Source: Flavimaricola marinus
GTDB taxonomy: Bacteria > Pseudomonadota > Alphaproteobacteria > Rhodobacterales > Rhodobacteraceae
DNA: 64,000 nucleotides
Assembly: GCF_900184895.1 (NCBI RefSeq)
Contig: NZ_FXZK01000004.1
Location: 340,369-404,368, forward strand
Reading direction: 5' to 3'
Shown: piece by piece, positions 52,874 to 61,928 of the stretch
Numbering within the stretch: the stretch's first letter is position 1
Layout of the letters: every line of letters starts with the position of its first letter
Notes under the pieces: model-generated
What the model saw: only the letters and a program-made list of their open reading frames with translations
Told to the model about the DNA's origin: nothing
The model's database searches: none
Translations under genes and position numbers: made by a program

Positions 52874-53514
52874 CAGGTGGCGGCGTCGATGAACGCCTTG
52901 ATCTTGGCCGCGTCCTTGACCCCCGGCGCGCTTTCCACGCCCGACGATACGTCGACCTGACGGGTGCCGCTGGTGGCGATGGCCTCGCCGACGTTGCCCG
53001 CATTGAGCCCGCCGGCCAGCATCCACGGGCAGGGCCAGCGCCGCCGGGCGACCAGCCCCCAGTCGAAGACCAGCCCGTTGCCGCCGGGAAGATCGGCCCC
53101 TTTGGGCGGCTTGGTGTCCACGAGAATTTGGTCCGCCACCCGCGCCTGCACGTCAAGCTCGGCCAGATCGGAGGCGTCGCCGACGCCGACGACCTTCATC
53201 ACCGGAAGCCCGTAGCGTGATTTGACCTGCGCGACCCGCTCGGGCGATTCGTGCCCGTGCAGCTGGATCATGTCGAGCGGCACCTGTGCGGTGATCTGAT
53301 CGAGCAGGGCGTCGTCGGGATCGACCACCAGCGCGACCTTGGCCACGCCGAACGGCACATGCGAGCCCAGTTCGGCCGCCTCGGACAGGCTGACGAAGCG
53401 CGGCGACTTGGGAAAGAACACGAAGCCCACATAGCCCGCACCTGCGCGCGCGGCGACGTCGATCATCGCCGTATCCCGCAGCCCGCAAATCTTGACGCGG
53501 ATGTTAGCTGGCAT
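52870..53514 (-). CDS. trpF: Phosphoribosylanthranilate isomerase
   Basis: A 214-residue TIM barrel for the third step of tryptophan synthesis: [36 protein letters not shown] (start motif with catalytic Cys), [52 protein letters not shown] and [17 protein letters not shown] 53514 ([11 protein letters not shown]) preferred; a TTG two codons upstream is in frame. It overlaps lapA by 11 bp on the same strand, preserving ihfB-lapA-trpF. Convergent with the MFS gene. Confidence 0.94.
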   Translation of the reverse strand: MPANIRVKICGLRDTAMIDVAARAGAGYVGFVFFPKSPRFVSLSEAAELGSHVPFGVAKVALVVDPDDALLDQITAQVPLDMIQLHGHESPERVAQVKSRYGLPVMKVVGVGDASDLAELDVQARVADQILVDTKPPKGADLPGGNGLVFDWGLVARRRWPCPWMLAGGLNAGNVGEAIATSGTRQVDVSSGVESAPGVKDAAKIKAFIDAATC

Positions 53515-53854
53515 CCTCAAGCAGGGCCAAAACCTCGTCCTTGCCCTCGTGCTTTTGGGTTTTCAACCGGCCGACTTCGCGGCGCAGTTGCGTGACCTCG
53601 CGGCCCTTTTCACGGGCTTCGGCGCGGTGCTTGTATTCGCGCAGCCATTCCCAGAAGAAGCCGATCAGCAGGCCCGCGGCGACGCCGAGGAAGATCACCA
53701 CGTAGAGCGGCAAGGTGATGTCGGGCGAAACGCCGACGAGATTGCCGAGCACCTCTGGCATGGCGCGCAGGGTGACGGCACCCCGGTTGGCCAGCCCAAC
53801 GGTGATCAGGCAGATGGCGATGATGGCCCAGAAGGCGTAACGAATGATTTTCAT
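53504..53854 (-). CDS. lapA: LapA-domain (DUF1049) inner-membrane protein
   Basis: A 116-residue protein with two membrane helices (about 8-27, [18 protein letters not shown], and 46-66, [20 protein letters not shown]) and a C-terminal coiled coil (residues 72-112, [16 protein letters not shown] and similar). LapA partners LapB in lipopolysaccharide assembly quality control in enterics; in alphaproteobacteria the role is less known. ATG 53854, 9 bp after ihfB's stop, and overlapping trpF by 11 bp: ihfB-lapA-trpF operon. Confidence 0.9.
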   Translation of the reverse strand: MKIIRYAFWAIIAICLITVGLANRGAVTLRAMPEVLGNLVGVSPDITLPLYVVIFLGVAAGLLIGFFWEWLREYKHRAEAREKGREVTQLRREVGRLKTQKHEGKDEVLALLEDAS

Positions 53855-53863
53855 GTCACCGTT

Positions 53864-54145
53864 CTACTTGCCGTTGAGGCGGTCGCGCAAGAGCTTCCCT
53901 GTCTTGAAGAACGGCACGTGTTTCTCTTCGACTGTCACCGCTTCTCCGGTCCGTGGGTTGCGGCCAACCCGAGGATCACGCTTTTTTACGGAAAACGCTC
54001 CGAAACCGCGCAGTTCGACCCGGTTTCCGTTCGCCATCGCGTCGGTAATCTCGTCGAGAATGGTGCTCACGATGCGGTCGACGTCGCGTTGATAGAGATG
54101 AGGATTCTCATCTGCGATCTTTTGGATCAGCTCAGAACGGATCAT
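53864..54145 (-). CDS. ihfB: Integration host factor subunit beta
   Basis: A 93-residue HU/IHF-family DNA-bending protein: [65 protein letters not shown] (DNA-minor-groove arm with the intercalating Pro in RNPRTGE), [15 protein letters not shown]. It pairs with IhfA (not in window). It normally follows rpsA (cmk-rpsA-ihfB), but here it lies 15 kb from rpsA in inverted orientation. Confidence 0.96.
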   Translation of the reverse strand: MIRSELIQKIADENPHLYQRDVDRIVSTILDEITDAMANGNRVELRGFGAFSVKKRDPRVGRNPRTGEAVTVEEKHVPFFKTGKLLRDRLNGK

Positions 54146-54201
54146 GGCAGGCTCCCCGGTTGTCGTCTTGTGTCTTGGTCGGAGATCCCGCCAAGTATTT
54201 T

Positions 54202-54220
54202 CATTATTATATGCATAATG
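54202..54220. promoter_or_regulatory. AT-rich inverted repeat in the ihfB upstream region
   Basis: CATTAT (54202-54207) and ATAATG (54215-54220) form a 6-bp inverted repeat with a 7-base spacer that itself contains ATGCAT. It lies 57 bp upstream of the ihfB start in a 286-bp region that is shared with the divergent iron-sulfur protein gene at 54432. AT richness in this genome suggests a promoter or an IHF/H-NS-like target. Low confidence. Confidence 0.3.
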
Positions 54221-54431
54221 CTGCGTTTAGAGGAACAGTTGTGTTGCCCGTTTCGCCGGTTGCGCCGCGGCATTCGGGCAGTTTGCGCAACCAGACGCCG
54301 AGTTTGGCCGTCAGAATAATCGCCAACGGTATGATTCGCCCCGGCATTCCGCCACTGGTATGCTGAGTCCAACACCTGATTCGCACCGCTTGTGCCTTTC
54401 CGCCGGCCCCTGCGGCCGCTAGCATCCCGAC

Positions 54432-55601
54432 ATGACCGTTTCCCCCCCTCCCGCAGATCGACCCGCCGAGGATCTCGCGGCGGGTATTCATGTGACGCCG
54501 GAGTTCGAACGCTTTTCCCAAGCGGACGATGTGTTCACCCGTGCCTTTTGGGACCCCGCCGTCAGAAGCCCCCGCACCGATGCCTTCTTTGCCTCTTACC
54601 GGATGGAGGCCACCCCGCGCCGCGCCGACGGGTTCGGTCAGCGCGATTTCGCCCTCCGCAACGCCTCTTGGCTGATCGCCGATCTGATCGCGGACCGTGG
54701 CGCGGCCGATGGCCGTCGCGAGGGATTTCAGGCCTTCATCGCAGCGGATACGCCCGTCGCCCCGCAGCGCCTCGAGGCGGACGATCCGAAGGATATGGCT
54801 GCCGAGGTCAAGAAGGTTGCCCGGTTCTTTGGCGCCGATCTGTGCGGTATCACCGACGCCGATCCTCGCTGGCTCTATTCCCACAGGGTCGATGCCCGCG
54901 ATGCCAGCCCGGTGCCCAATGACCTGCCCGAAGGTTTGGGCCATGTCATCGTTCTCGGCCATCAGATGGATCAGAGCGCCGTGGCCACCTATCCCTCGGC
55001 TCTGGCCGGGGCCGCGACGGGCCGCGAATACAGCCACGAGGCCGCCGTCGTCATGCAGCTGGCCGCTTATATCCGCAATCTGGGCTATCGCGCCGTGCCG
55101 TCGATGAACGACACGGGATTGGTGATTCCCTATGCGCTGAAGGCCGGGCTGGGTGAATACGCCCGCAATCAGATGGTCATTACCCCGGAATTCGGCCCCC
55201 GGCTGCGCTTTTCCAAGATCTTCACCGATCTGCCGTTGTCCCATGACGTGCCCAGGCCGCTGGGCGTGGCGAAATTCTGCGATATCTGCACCAAATGCGC
55301 CGACGCCTGCCCGGTCAAGGCGCTGCCCTTTGGCCCTCCTGCCGTTGGCGGTGCCAACCGCTCGGCCATCAAGGGAGTGCGCAAGTGGACGTCGAACGCC
55401 GAGGCCTGCTTTGGGTTCTGGGCCAAGCTGTCGTCGGATTGCGCGATCTGCATGCGGGTCTGCCCGTTCAATCGGGATTTCAGCAAGTGGCGGCACCGGC
55501 TTTGGCAGCGCCTTGCCTTGTCGCGTTGGCGCAAGCTGGCTCTGTGGCTTGATCGTGGCCGCGGGGGGCGGGTGAAGCCCGCCAAGTGGTGGCGGGCTTG
55601 A
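54432..55601 (+). CDS. Reductive-dehalogenase-like (RdhA family) cobalamin/4Fe-4S protein
   Basis: A 389-residue cytoplasmic protein. C-terminal ferredoxin part: FCDICTKCADACPVKAL (CxxCxxCxxxCP) and SNAEACFGFWAKLSSDCAICMRVCPFNRD (second cluster, CxxCxxxCP with an upstream Cys). The preceding region GREYSHEAAVVMQLAAYIRNLGYRAVPSMNDTGLVIPYALKAGLGE and PLGVAKFCD follows the cobalamin-binding core of reductive dehalogenases rather than the tRNA enzyme QueG. There is no Tat signal and no membrane anchor gene (rdhB), so it is not a respiratory enzyme; a soluble catabolic or unknown role is likely. Convergent with lldD (7 bp between stops). Confidence 0.75.
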   Translation: MTVSPPPADRPAEDLAAGIHVTPEFERFSQADDVFTRAFWDPAVRSPRTDAFFASYRMEATPRRADGFGQRDFALRNASWLIADLIADRGAADGRREGFQAFIAADTPVAPQRLEADDPKDMAAEVKKVARFFGADLCGITDADPRWLYSHRVDARDASPVPNDLPEGLGHVIVLGHQMDQSAVATYPSALAGAATGREYSHEAAVVMQLAAYIRNLGYRAVPSMNDTGLVIPYALKAGLGEYARNQMVITPEFGPRLRFSKIFTDLPLSHDVPRPLGVAKFCDICTKCADACPVKALPFGPPAVGGANRSAIKGVRKWTSNAEACFGFWAKLSSDCAICMRVCPFNRDFSKWRHRLWQRLALSRWRKLALWLDRGRGGRVKPAKWWRA

Positions 55602-55608
55602 GGGGCGA

Positions 55609-56778
55609 TTAGGCCCAGTCGCCCTCGAAGTTCCGCGGCACCAGAAGGATATCGCGATCCACCTCGCGCAGATCACGCTTGCCGCAGAGCGCCATGGAGG
55701 TGTCGAGCTCCTTGTGGATGATCTCGAGCGCCTTCTTGACCCCCGGCTGCCCCATCGCCCCGAGCCCATAGATATAGGCGCGCCCGATCATCGTGCCCTT
55801 GGCCCCCATCGCGATCGCCTTGAGCACGTCTTGCCCGGAGCGGATCCCGCTGTCGAGCCAGACCTCGGTCTGATCGCCCACCGCCTCGACGATCGACGGC
55901 AGCATTCGGATCGAGGACAGCGCCCCGTCAAGCTGTCGCCCGCCGTGGTTGGACACGATGATCGCGTCGCAGCCCAGATTGGCCGCCATCCTGGCGTCTT
56001 CGGCGTCGAGCACCCCTTTGAGGATCAGCTTGCCGCCCCATTTCTCCTTGATCTTGGCGACCTTTTCCCAATCCAGCTTGGGGTCGAATTGCTCGGCGGT
56101 CCAGCTCATCAGGCTGCCCATGTTGGACACTCCCTTGGCGTGCCCGACGATGTTGCGGAAGGTCCGGCGATGCGTTCCCAGCATTCCCAGCGCCCATTCC
56201 CAACGCGTCGGCAGGCCAATGTCGACGATGTTCTTGAGCGTCAGCCGCGGCGGGGCGGTCAGGTCGTTCTTGTGGTCCTTGTGCCGTTGCCCGAGGATTT
56301 GCAGATCCAGCGTCAGCACGAGCGCGTCGCAGCCTGCGTTCTTGGCCCGCCCGATCAGATTGTCGACGAAGTCCTCGTCCTGCATCACGTAGAGCTGGAA
56401 CCAGAACGGCGCCTTGGTCGCGGTGGCCACGTCTTCGATCGAGCAGATCGACATGGTCGACAAGGTGTAGGGCACACCGAAGTCGAGCGCCGCGCGGGCG
56501 GCCTTGATCTCTCCGTCCGCCGTTTGCATCCCGGTCATCCCGACCGGCGCGAGCGCCACCGGCATCGTCACGTCGCGCCCAATCATGGTGCCTGCGGTCG
56601 TCCGGTTGGACATATCCACCGCGACCCGTTGCCGAAGCCGAATCTGGTCGAAATCGGACGTGTTCTCGCGGAAGGTCTGCTCGGTCCAGCTTCCGCTTTC
56701 GCAATAATCGAAGAACATTCTCGGCGTTTTGCGTTTGTGAATGCGGCGAAGGTCGTCGATGGAGGTGATCACGGGCAT
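55609..56778 (-). CDS. lldD: L-lactate dehydrogenase (FMN-dependent alpha-hydroxyacid oxidising)
   Basis: A 389-residue FMN TIM-barrel enzyme: ITSIDDLRRIHKRKTPRMFFDYCESGSWTE at the start, ALAPVGMTGMQTADGE, WFQLYVMQDED, LTLDLQILGQRHKD and the active-site motif AIIVSNHGGRQLDGALSS with DSGIRSGQDVLKAIAMGAKG. Its length and lack of membrane-anchor residues do not separate L-lactate dehydrogenase from glycolate/mandelate relatives with certainty, but the sequence suggests LldD. It reduces the quinone pool directly in the family. Divergent from the GGDEF/EAL gene (173 bp). Confidence 0.88.
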   Translation of the reverse strand: MPVITSIDDLRRIHKRKTPRMFFDYCESGSWTEQTFRENTSDFDQIRLRQRVAVDMSNRTTAGTMIGRDVTMPVALAPVGMTGMQTADGEIKAARAALDFGVPYTLSTMSICSIEDVATATKAPFWFQLYVMQDEDFVDNLIGRAKNAGCDALVLTLDLQILGQRHKDHKNDLTAPPRLTLKNIVDIGLPTRWEWALGMLGTHRRTFRNIVGHAKGVSNMGSLMSWTAEQFDPKLDWEKVAKIKEKWGGKLILKGVLDAEDARMAANLGCDAIIVSNHGGRQLDGALSSIRMLPSIVEAVGDQTEVWLDSGIRSGQDVLKAIAMGAKGTMIGRAYIYGLGAMGQPGVKKALEIIHKELDTSMALCGKRDLREVDRDILLVPRNFEGDWA

Positions 56779-56915
56779 GGGCAGGCCTTAAAACATGTTT
56801 GCATGTGGAGTTTTGGCAGGGTTCGGGAGGACTGGCAAAGCCTATATCGTCGCGCCGGACAAACGCGCCTTCGGCGGGTGATGACTGATTGCTTCACGTT
56901 TATTTAAGCCTCCAC

Positions 56916-56929
56916 CGTTAGGCCTAACG
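56916..56929. promoter_or_regulatory. Perfect 14-bp palindrome upstream of the GGDEF/EAL gene
   Basis: CGTTAGGCCTAACG is its own reverse complement. It ends 22 bp before the GTG start of the c-di-GMP gene and is about 138 bp from the lldD start. Probable operator; the cognate regulator is unknown. Confidence 0.45.
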
Positions 56930-56951
56930 TAATCCTAAGCCGAGGTCCAAG

Positions 56952-58586
56952 GTGGATAGAGTTCGACGGTCAAACAGAAGACAGATGGGAATTGTCGCGG
57001 CCTTTGCCATCATCGGCGGTGCCGTCTTCCATGTCTTCGATCTTTTTGCCGTGTTCCAAGATTTCCGTCGCGCGCACGAATCATGGCCTCTTGAGGAGAT
57101 CGCGGGCGGCTTGGTCGCCGTCGCCCTTTCGGTGCCCTTCCTGATCTGGGGCCGGAGCAGTAGTTTGCGGTCCGTCGTTCATGCCCGTATCGAGGCGGAG
57201 CGGGCAGGGCAGGCGATCTCGCATCTCGACATGCTGACCGGCTTGCCCAATCGCGCGGCGCTCAATGCCATCCTGCAATTGCGCGGCATGGCCCCCGAAG
57301 CCGCCGAGACCTATGTGCTGATGATCGACCTCGATCGGTTCAAACCGCTCAACGACCTGCGCGGCCATGCGGCGGGTGACATCATCCTGCGCAAAGTGGG
57401 CGAACGTCTGTGCAAGCTGTCCGGCCCCCGGACCAAGGCGTTTCGGATGGGCGGCGACGAATTCGCGATGCTGCTCACCCGCGCGAGCGGCGAAGCCGAG
57501 GCGACGGCGCTGGCCGATCGGGTCGTCGCCGCGGTGTCCGAACCGTTCCTCGTGGAGGATTGGCGCGAAACCCTGACCTGCAGCGTCGGAATCGCCAAGG
57601 CCGAGCCTTCCATCACCGCGACCGAGGTGATCAACCACGCCGATCAGGCGATGTATCACGCCAAGTCCGGCCCCGCCCGTGGCTGGGCCCTGTTTGACGA
57701 CGAACTGGGCGATGCCTTGCGTGAACGGGCGCTATTGGCTGCCGAATTGCGCGATGCGGTTCACTGCAACACGCTGTTGCCGTTCTTTCAGCCGATCCTC
57801 AAGATCGAGACCGGCGAACTCATCGGCTTTGAGGTGCTGGCCCGTTGGCAACGTGGCGACAAGGGTTTTGTCGCGCCGGATGTGTTCATCCCGCTGGCCG
57901 AGGAACTGGGTCTGATCGACCGGCTGAGCGACCAGTTACTGAGGCGCTGCTGTGCCGCGATGGCAAGTTGGGATCCGAAGCTCAGCATTTCGTTCAACCT
58001 CTCGCCGCGCCAATTGAACCACGCGGGGCTGGCGAAGCGGATTGGCCGTATTCTGGACGAAGCGGGGATTCCGGGGAGCCGGCTTGCCATCGAGATCACC
58101 GAAACGGCTGTCTTCATCGATATGGATCGCGCCCGCCAGGTGATCTCGGAGTTGCGTGCCCTTGGCGTTCGGGTGTCTCTGGACGACTTCGGGATCGGCA
58201 CATCGAGCCTGGCGGTTCTGTCGCAACTGCCGTTCGACACGATCAAGATCGACCGGTCCTTTATCTCGGATATCGAGCACAATCCGCAGAACGCCAAGAT
58301 CGTCCGTGGCGTGCTTGCCCTGGCCCGGTCGCTGGAGCTGACCGTGACCGCCGAGGGCATCGAAAGCGACGAGGATCTTGCATTCCTGAAGACCAACAAC
58401 TGCGTGCAGGGGCAGGGTTACTTCTTTAGCCGCCCGGTGCCGGAAGACGCCCTGCCGCAGCTTGTCGATGATGTCGCCCGCGCCGCCGCGATCATGCGCG
58501 GTGAAATCGCTGAGCTTCCCGTTCCGTTGACATCCCTGTCATCCGCTTTGGCCGGCAGGGAGGCCAAGGGACGCACGGCCCAATAG
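56952..58586 (+). CDS. Membrane GGDEF/EAL c-di-GMP turnover protein
   Basis: A 544-residue protein with two N-terminal membrane segments (about 12-35 and 50-67), a GGDEF domain (about 80-245) and an EAL domain (about 262-515). The GGDEF motif is intact: FRMGGDEFAMLL, residues 167-171; DMLTGLPNRAALN precedes it. The EAL domain shows GFEVLARW (EVL), NLSPRQL, EITETAVFIDMDRA, LDDFGIGTSSLAVL, IKIDRSFI, and TAEGIESDEDL, all active-site residues of a likely functional phosphodiesterase. Both activities are possible. Start is GTG 56952 after a GAGG site. A perfect palindrome lies upstream. Confidence 0.9.
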   Translation: MDRVRRSNRRQMGIVAAFAIIGGAVFHVFDLFAVFQDFRRAHESWPLEEIAGGLVAVALSVPFLIWGRSSSLRSVVHARIEAERAGQAISHLDMLTGLPNRAALNAILQLRGMAPEAAETYVLMIDLDRFKPLNDLRGHAAGDIILRKVGERLCKLSGPRTKAFRMGGDEFAMLLTRASGEAEATALADRVVAAVSEPFLVEDWRETLTCSVGIAKAEPSITATEVINHADQAMYHAKSGPARGWALFDDELGDALRERALLAAELRDAVHCNTLLPFFQPILKIETGELIGFEVLARWQRGDKGFVAPDVFIPLAEELGLIDRLSDQLLRRCCAAMASWDPKLSISFNLSPRQLNHAGLAKRIGRILDEAGIPGSRLAIEITETAVFIDMDRARQVISELRALGVRVSLDDFGIGTSSLAVLSQLPFDTIKIDRSFISDIEHNPQNAKIVRGVLALARSLELTVTAEGIESDEDLAFLKTNNCVQGQGYFFSRPVPEDALPQLVDDVARAAAIMRGEIAELPVPLTSLSSALAGREAKGRTAQ

Positions 58587-58649
58587 GCCGCCGGTCGCGG
58601 GCCGCCGGTCGCGCCGGAAACGAGCATTGCCGCGCGGCGGTTTGATCGA

Positions 58650-59441
58650 TCAGGCGCGATGCGCACCGTCGGCAAGGTCTTTGACGAAGGCCAGCACGTC
58701 GGCCACGGGACGGCCCTTGCCGATCTCGGCCACGATGGCCGATCCGACGACGACGCCGTCGGCGATGCCGGCGATCTGCTCGGCCCCTTCGGGCGTCTTG
58801 ATCCCGAAGCCCACGATCACCGGCAGATCGGTCTTGGCCTTTATCCGCGCCACTTCCGGCTGCACATCCGCGGCCTGCGCGGTGGCGGCGCCGGTGATCC
58901 CGGTGATCGACACATAGTAGACAAAGCCCGACGTGTTGGTCAGCACCTTGGGCAGCCGAGCGTCATCGGTTGTGGGCGTGGCCAAGCGGATGAAGTTGAG
59001 GCCGGCGGCCTGTGCCGGCAAGCACAACTCGCTGTCTTCCTCTGGCGGCAGGTCGACGACGATCAGGCCGTCGATCCCGGCCTCGCGGGCCTCAACCAAG
59101 AACCGCTCTACTCCGCGCGAATAGATCGGATTGTAATATCCCATCATCACGATCGGTGTCGTGTCGTCGACAGCCCGCAGCTCGCGGGCGATTTGCAGCG
59201 TCTTCTCCAGCGTTTGCCCCGATGCGAGCGCCCGTTGCCCGGCCAATTGGATCGTCTCGCCGTCGGCCATCGGATCGGTGAACGGCAGCCCGAGTTCGAT
59301 GATGTCGACGCCCGCTCCGGGCAGCCCCAGGACCACGTCGCGCGAGGTGTCATAGTCCGGATCGCCGGCCATGACATAGGCCACGAAGGCCTTGCGCCCC
59401 TCGGCTGCAAGCTGTGCGAATTTGGCGTCGATCCGTGTCAT
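58650..59441 (-). CDS. trpA: Tryptophan synthase alpha chain
   Basis: A 263-residue TIM barrel that cleaves indole-3-glycerol phosphate. Seen: [35 protein letters not shown] (catalytic Glu/Asp), [55 protein letters not shown] and [11 protein letters not shown] 59441 starts homology. It is separated from trpB (42600) and trpF (53514), so the last tryptophan genes are scattered in this region rather than in one operon. The next gene upstream on this strand is a VOC protein. Confidence 0.96.
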   Translation of the reverse strand: MTRIDAKFAQLAAEGRKAFVAYVMAGDPDYDTSRDVVLGLPGAGVDIIELGLPFTDPMADGETIQLAGQRALASGQTLEKTLQIARELRAVDDTTPIVMMGYYNPIYSRGVERFLVEAREAGIDGLIVVDLPPEEDSELCLPAQAAGLNFIRLATPTTDDARLPKVLTNTSGFVYYVSITGITGAATAQAADVQPEVARIKAKTDLPVIVGFGIKTPEGAEQIAGIADGVVVGSAIVAEIGKGRPVADVLAFVKDLADGAHRA

Positions 59442-59527
59442 GGCATGTCCCGTCTGAAAGCTCGCTTGGGTTTGCGCGATCCGGCGGGGGAAATCAATCC
59501 ATTCACGACCAAATGCTGCTGGTGGGA

Positions 59528-59944
59528 TCAGCCGCCCGGCGCTTCGTCCGTTCCGATCATCCACCTTACGCCATAGGCGTCGGTCAACGTGCCGAAGCCC
59601 GCCGACCAGAACGTCGGCTCCCACGGCATCCGGACGTCGCCACCTTCGGCCAGTTGGTCGAAGACGGATTTGGCCTCGACCGCCGTCGGCAGCGAAACCA
59701 TGACCGAGCATCCGTCCATCGCTGGCGAATTGCCCGCGAAATCGTCGGAGAGATAGAGAATGCCGTCTCCGATCTTCATCTCGCAATGCATCACCCAATC
59801 CTTGCGATCTTCGGGAATGCCCATTTCGGGCGGCGCGTCCGCCATCGTCATGATGTCGGGCGGGGGTGCGTCGAATATCTTCGTATAGGCGGAGATCGCC
59901 GCCCGGGCGGAGCCGTTGAAGAAGAGATATGGAGCGGTTTGCAT
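59528..59944 (-). CDS. PhnB-like VOC-family protein
   Basis: A 138-residue vicinal-oxygen-chelate protein: [98 protein letters not shown]. This is the 3-demethylubiquinone-9 methyltransferase-like/PhnB group, mostly uncharacterised. The ATG at 59944 is chosen; the very long frame continuing to 61303 is an antisense shadow of ychF. It lies 86 bp from trpA on the same strand and diverges from ychF (105 bp). Confidence 0.85.
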   Translation of the reverse strand: MQTAPYLFFNGSARAAISAYTKIFDAPPPDIMTMADAPPEMGIPEDRKDWVMHCEMKIGDGILYLSDDFAGNSPAMDGCSVMVSLPTAVEAKSVFDQLAEGGDVRMPWEPTFWSAGFGTLTDAYGVRWMIGTDEAPGG

Positions 59945-60049
59945 GGCGGTCCTCCTGATTCCAACTGCGTCATGATACCACGGATCGGCTTGCGGGGCAG
60001 GCCGCTGGCGATTAGAGCGGTGGCGACATTCAGAGCATCGGGGACGCAA

Positions 60050-61147
60050 ATGGGATTTCGTATGGGCATCGTGGGCTTGCCGAACGTGGGCAAATCCACC
60101 CTTTTCAACGCGCTGACCCGCACCGCGGCGGCGCAGGCGGCGAATTTTCCGTTTTGCACCATCGAGCCCAACGTGGGCGATGTGGCGGTTCCCGATGAGC
60201 GTTTGGAGAAGCTGGCCGCGATTGCCAAATCCAAGCAGATCATCCCGACCCGGATGACCTTTGTCGATATCGCCGGCCTCGTGAAGGGCGCCAGCAAGGG
60301 CGAGGGTCTTGGCAACCAGTTTCTGGCCAACATCCGCGAGGTCGACGCCATCGCCCATGTGCTGCGCTGTTTCGAGGACGGTGACGTCGTTCATGTCGAT
60401 GGCCGTGTGGATCCTGTCGCCGATGCCGCCACGATCGAGACCGAACTGATGCTCGCCGATCTGGAGTCGATCGAGCGCCGCCTGCAGGGCCTGGTTCGCA
60501 AGGTGCGCGGCGGCGACAAGGAGGCCGTTGCTCAGGAGCGCCTGCTCAAGGCTGCACAGGCCGTGCTCGAGGATGGTCGCCCCGCCCGCGTGGTCGACGT
60601 GGCCGAAGAGGACGCCAAGGCCTGGCGCATGCTGCAACTGCTGACGTCGAAGCCGGTCTTGTATGTCTGCAACGTCGAGGAATCCGCCTCTGCGACCGGC
60701 AACGAGCATTCTGCCAAGGTGGCCGAGATGGCCGCGGCCGAGGGCAACTCCCATGTCGTGATCTCGGCCCAGATCGAGGAGGAGATCAGCCAGTTGGAGG
60801 CCGAAGAGGCCCAGATGTTCCTCGAAGAGATGGGTCTTGCCGAAGCTGGCTTGGACCGCTTGATCCGTGCCGGCTATGAGCTGCTCCATCTGCAGACCTA
60901 TTTCACCGTCGGCCCGAAAGAGGCCCGGGCATGGACGATCCCTGCGGGGACGCTGGCACCCCAGGCCGCGGGCGTGATCCACGGCGATTTCGAGCGCGGC
61001 TTTATCCGTGCCGAGACCATCGCCTATGCCGATTTCGTGGCCTTGGGCGGCGAGGGCCCGGCGAAAGAGGCCGGCAAGATGCGCGCGGAAGGCAAGGGCT
61101 ATCTCGTCAAGGACGGCGACGTCATGCATTTCCTGTTCAACACATAG
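60050..61147 (+). CDS. ychF: Redox-regulated Obg-like ATPase YchF
   Basis: A 365-residue OLA1-type GTPase-fold ATPase: [18 protein letters not shown] (P-loop), [66 protein letters not shown] (N-x-x-E in place of NKxD, matching ATP specificity) and a C-terminal TGS-like domain [28 protein letters not shown]. Length normal. ATG 60050 is the homologous start. Usually beside pth; here separate. No terminator is obvious after its stop. Confidence 0.95.
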   Translation: MGFRMGIVGLPNVGKSTLFNALTRTAAAQAANFPFCTIEPNVGDVAVPDERLEKLAAIAKSKQIIPTRMTFVDIAGLVKGASKGEGLGNQFLANIREVDAIAHVLRCFEDGDVVHVDGRVDPVADAATIETELMLADLESIERRLQGLVRKVRGGDKEAVAQERLLKAAQAVLEDGRPARVVDVAEEDAKAWRMLQLLTSKPVLYVCNVEESASATGNEHSAKVAEMAAAEGNSHVVISAQIEEEISQLEAEEAQMFLEEMGLAEAGLDRLIRAGYELLHLQTYFTVGPKEARAWTIPAGTLAPQAAGVIHGDFERGFIRAETIAYADFVALGGEGPAKEAGKMRAEGKGYLVKDGDVMHFLFNT

Positions 61148-61689
61148 GCCCGCCCGGCTGCTCTTGGCGACTTCACACGGAGCCCGGGCCCCGGTCGTCG
61201 GATGCCTGCTCCAATTCGCGATAGGGGGCTCGCCAAGGTCTTGCCGTTGTTCGAACGGACGAGGTGGCCGGCTCGTGGTCCTTGCGTCCACTTGGTCGGG
61301 CAATGCACGTGCGTTGTCCTGACCGCCCTGCTCGGTCCGTCGCTTCGGTTCTCTCGGTCATGAGTCCCAGTATGTCGCGCCGATAATTCGACGTCCGAGG
61401 GGCGCAAGGTCAAGTTTCCTGGCCTTGCCTCAATCAGTCATTACCAAGCCTTGAGGGCCGGCGTCCAACCGTTGGTTTGGCCTGCTTTTCCGAGCCGTGT
61501 CGACCGGATCCGAGGTGTGGCGGGATTGCGCCCATCGCTCTCAGTGCATCCGGGCTGGTTCGAGTAAGGCTTGCGCCGGCGTTCGCAGTTTGCACGACCT
61601 CTCGGTGTGGTGCGGGTATTGCGCCATTGGCAAGCCGGCGGGTGTTTTCGCACTTGCCCCCCGCTGGCCCCACCGATAAACGGGTCAGC
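61148..61689. other. Non-coding stretch between ychF and tRNA-Ser
   Basis: 542 bp without a supported gene. The short frames here (for example around 61099-61413 and 61441-61854 on the minus strand, 61477-61728 on the plus strand) have no recognisable protein features, overlap each other, and in part read through the tRNA. I saw no terminator or repeat and no second tRNA. It should contain the tRNA promoter. It may be remnant DNA. Confidence 0.5.
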
Positions 61690-61779
61690 GGAGACGTGGC
61701 CGAGTGGTCGAAGGCGCTCCCCTGCTAAGGGAGTAGGCCCGGAAGGGTCTCGTGGGTTCGAATCCCATCGTCTCCGCCA
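61690..61779 (+). tRNA. tRNA-Ser (anticodon GCU)
   Basis: GGAGACG (61690-61696) pairs with CGTCTCC (61769-61775), followed by discriminator G and encoded CCA (61777-61779). The anticodon arm CTCCC-loop-GGGAG presents GCT at 61724-61726; there is a class II long variable arm (GTAGGCCCGGAAGGGTCTC region) and a T arm GTGGGTTCGAATCCCAT. 90 nt with CCA, typical of tRNA-Ser. It is the integration site of the downstream element. Confidence 0.97.
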
Positions 61780-61928
61780 TCTTGCCTTTTTTGTTTGATT
61801 CGGCTCGGTTCTTTGGGCGGTCTTTTTCTTTTTGTAACAGTGGTTTGCGCGCAAAGCGAATGTGTCTTGATTTATCTTCGATGGCGCCTGTTTTCTTTCG
61901 TTAAGTGGTATGGATAGTGGTACTTTCG

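Noticed and set aside
51583..53220. A long plus-strand frame overlapping the MFS gene
   Set aside because: Arg/Gly/Ala-rich shadow in a different frame from the clearly membrane-spanning MFS protein.
59945..61303. Upstream extension of the PhnB-like frame
   Set aside because: It is antisense to ychF and adds no protein-like sequence; the VOC homology starts at 59944.
61099..61854. Several 60-140-codon frames between ychF and the tRNA
   Set aside because: They overlap one another or the tRNA gene, lack ribosome sites and protein-like composition.
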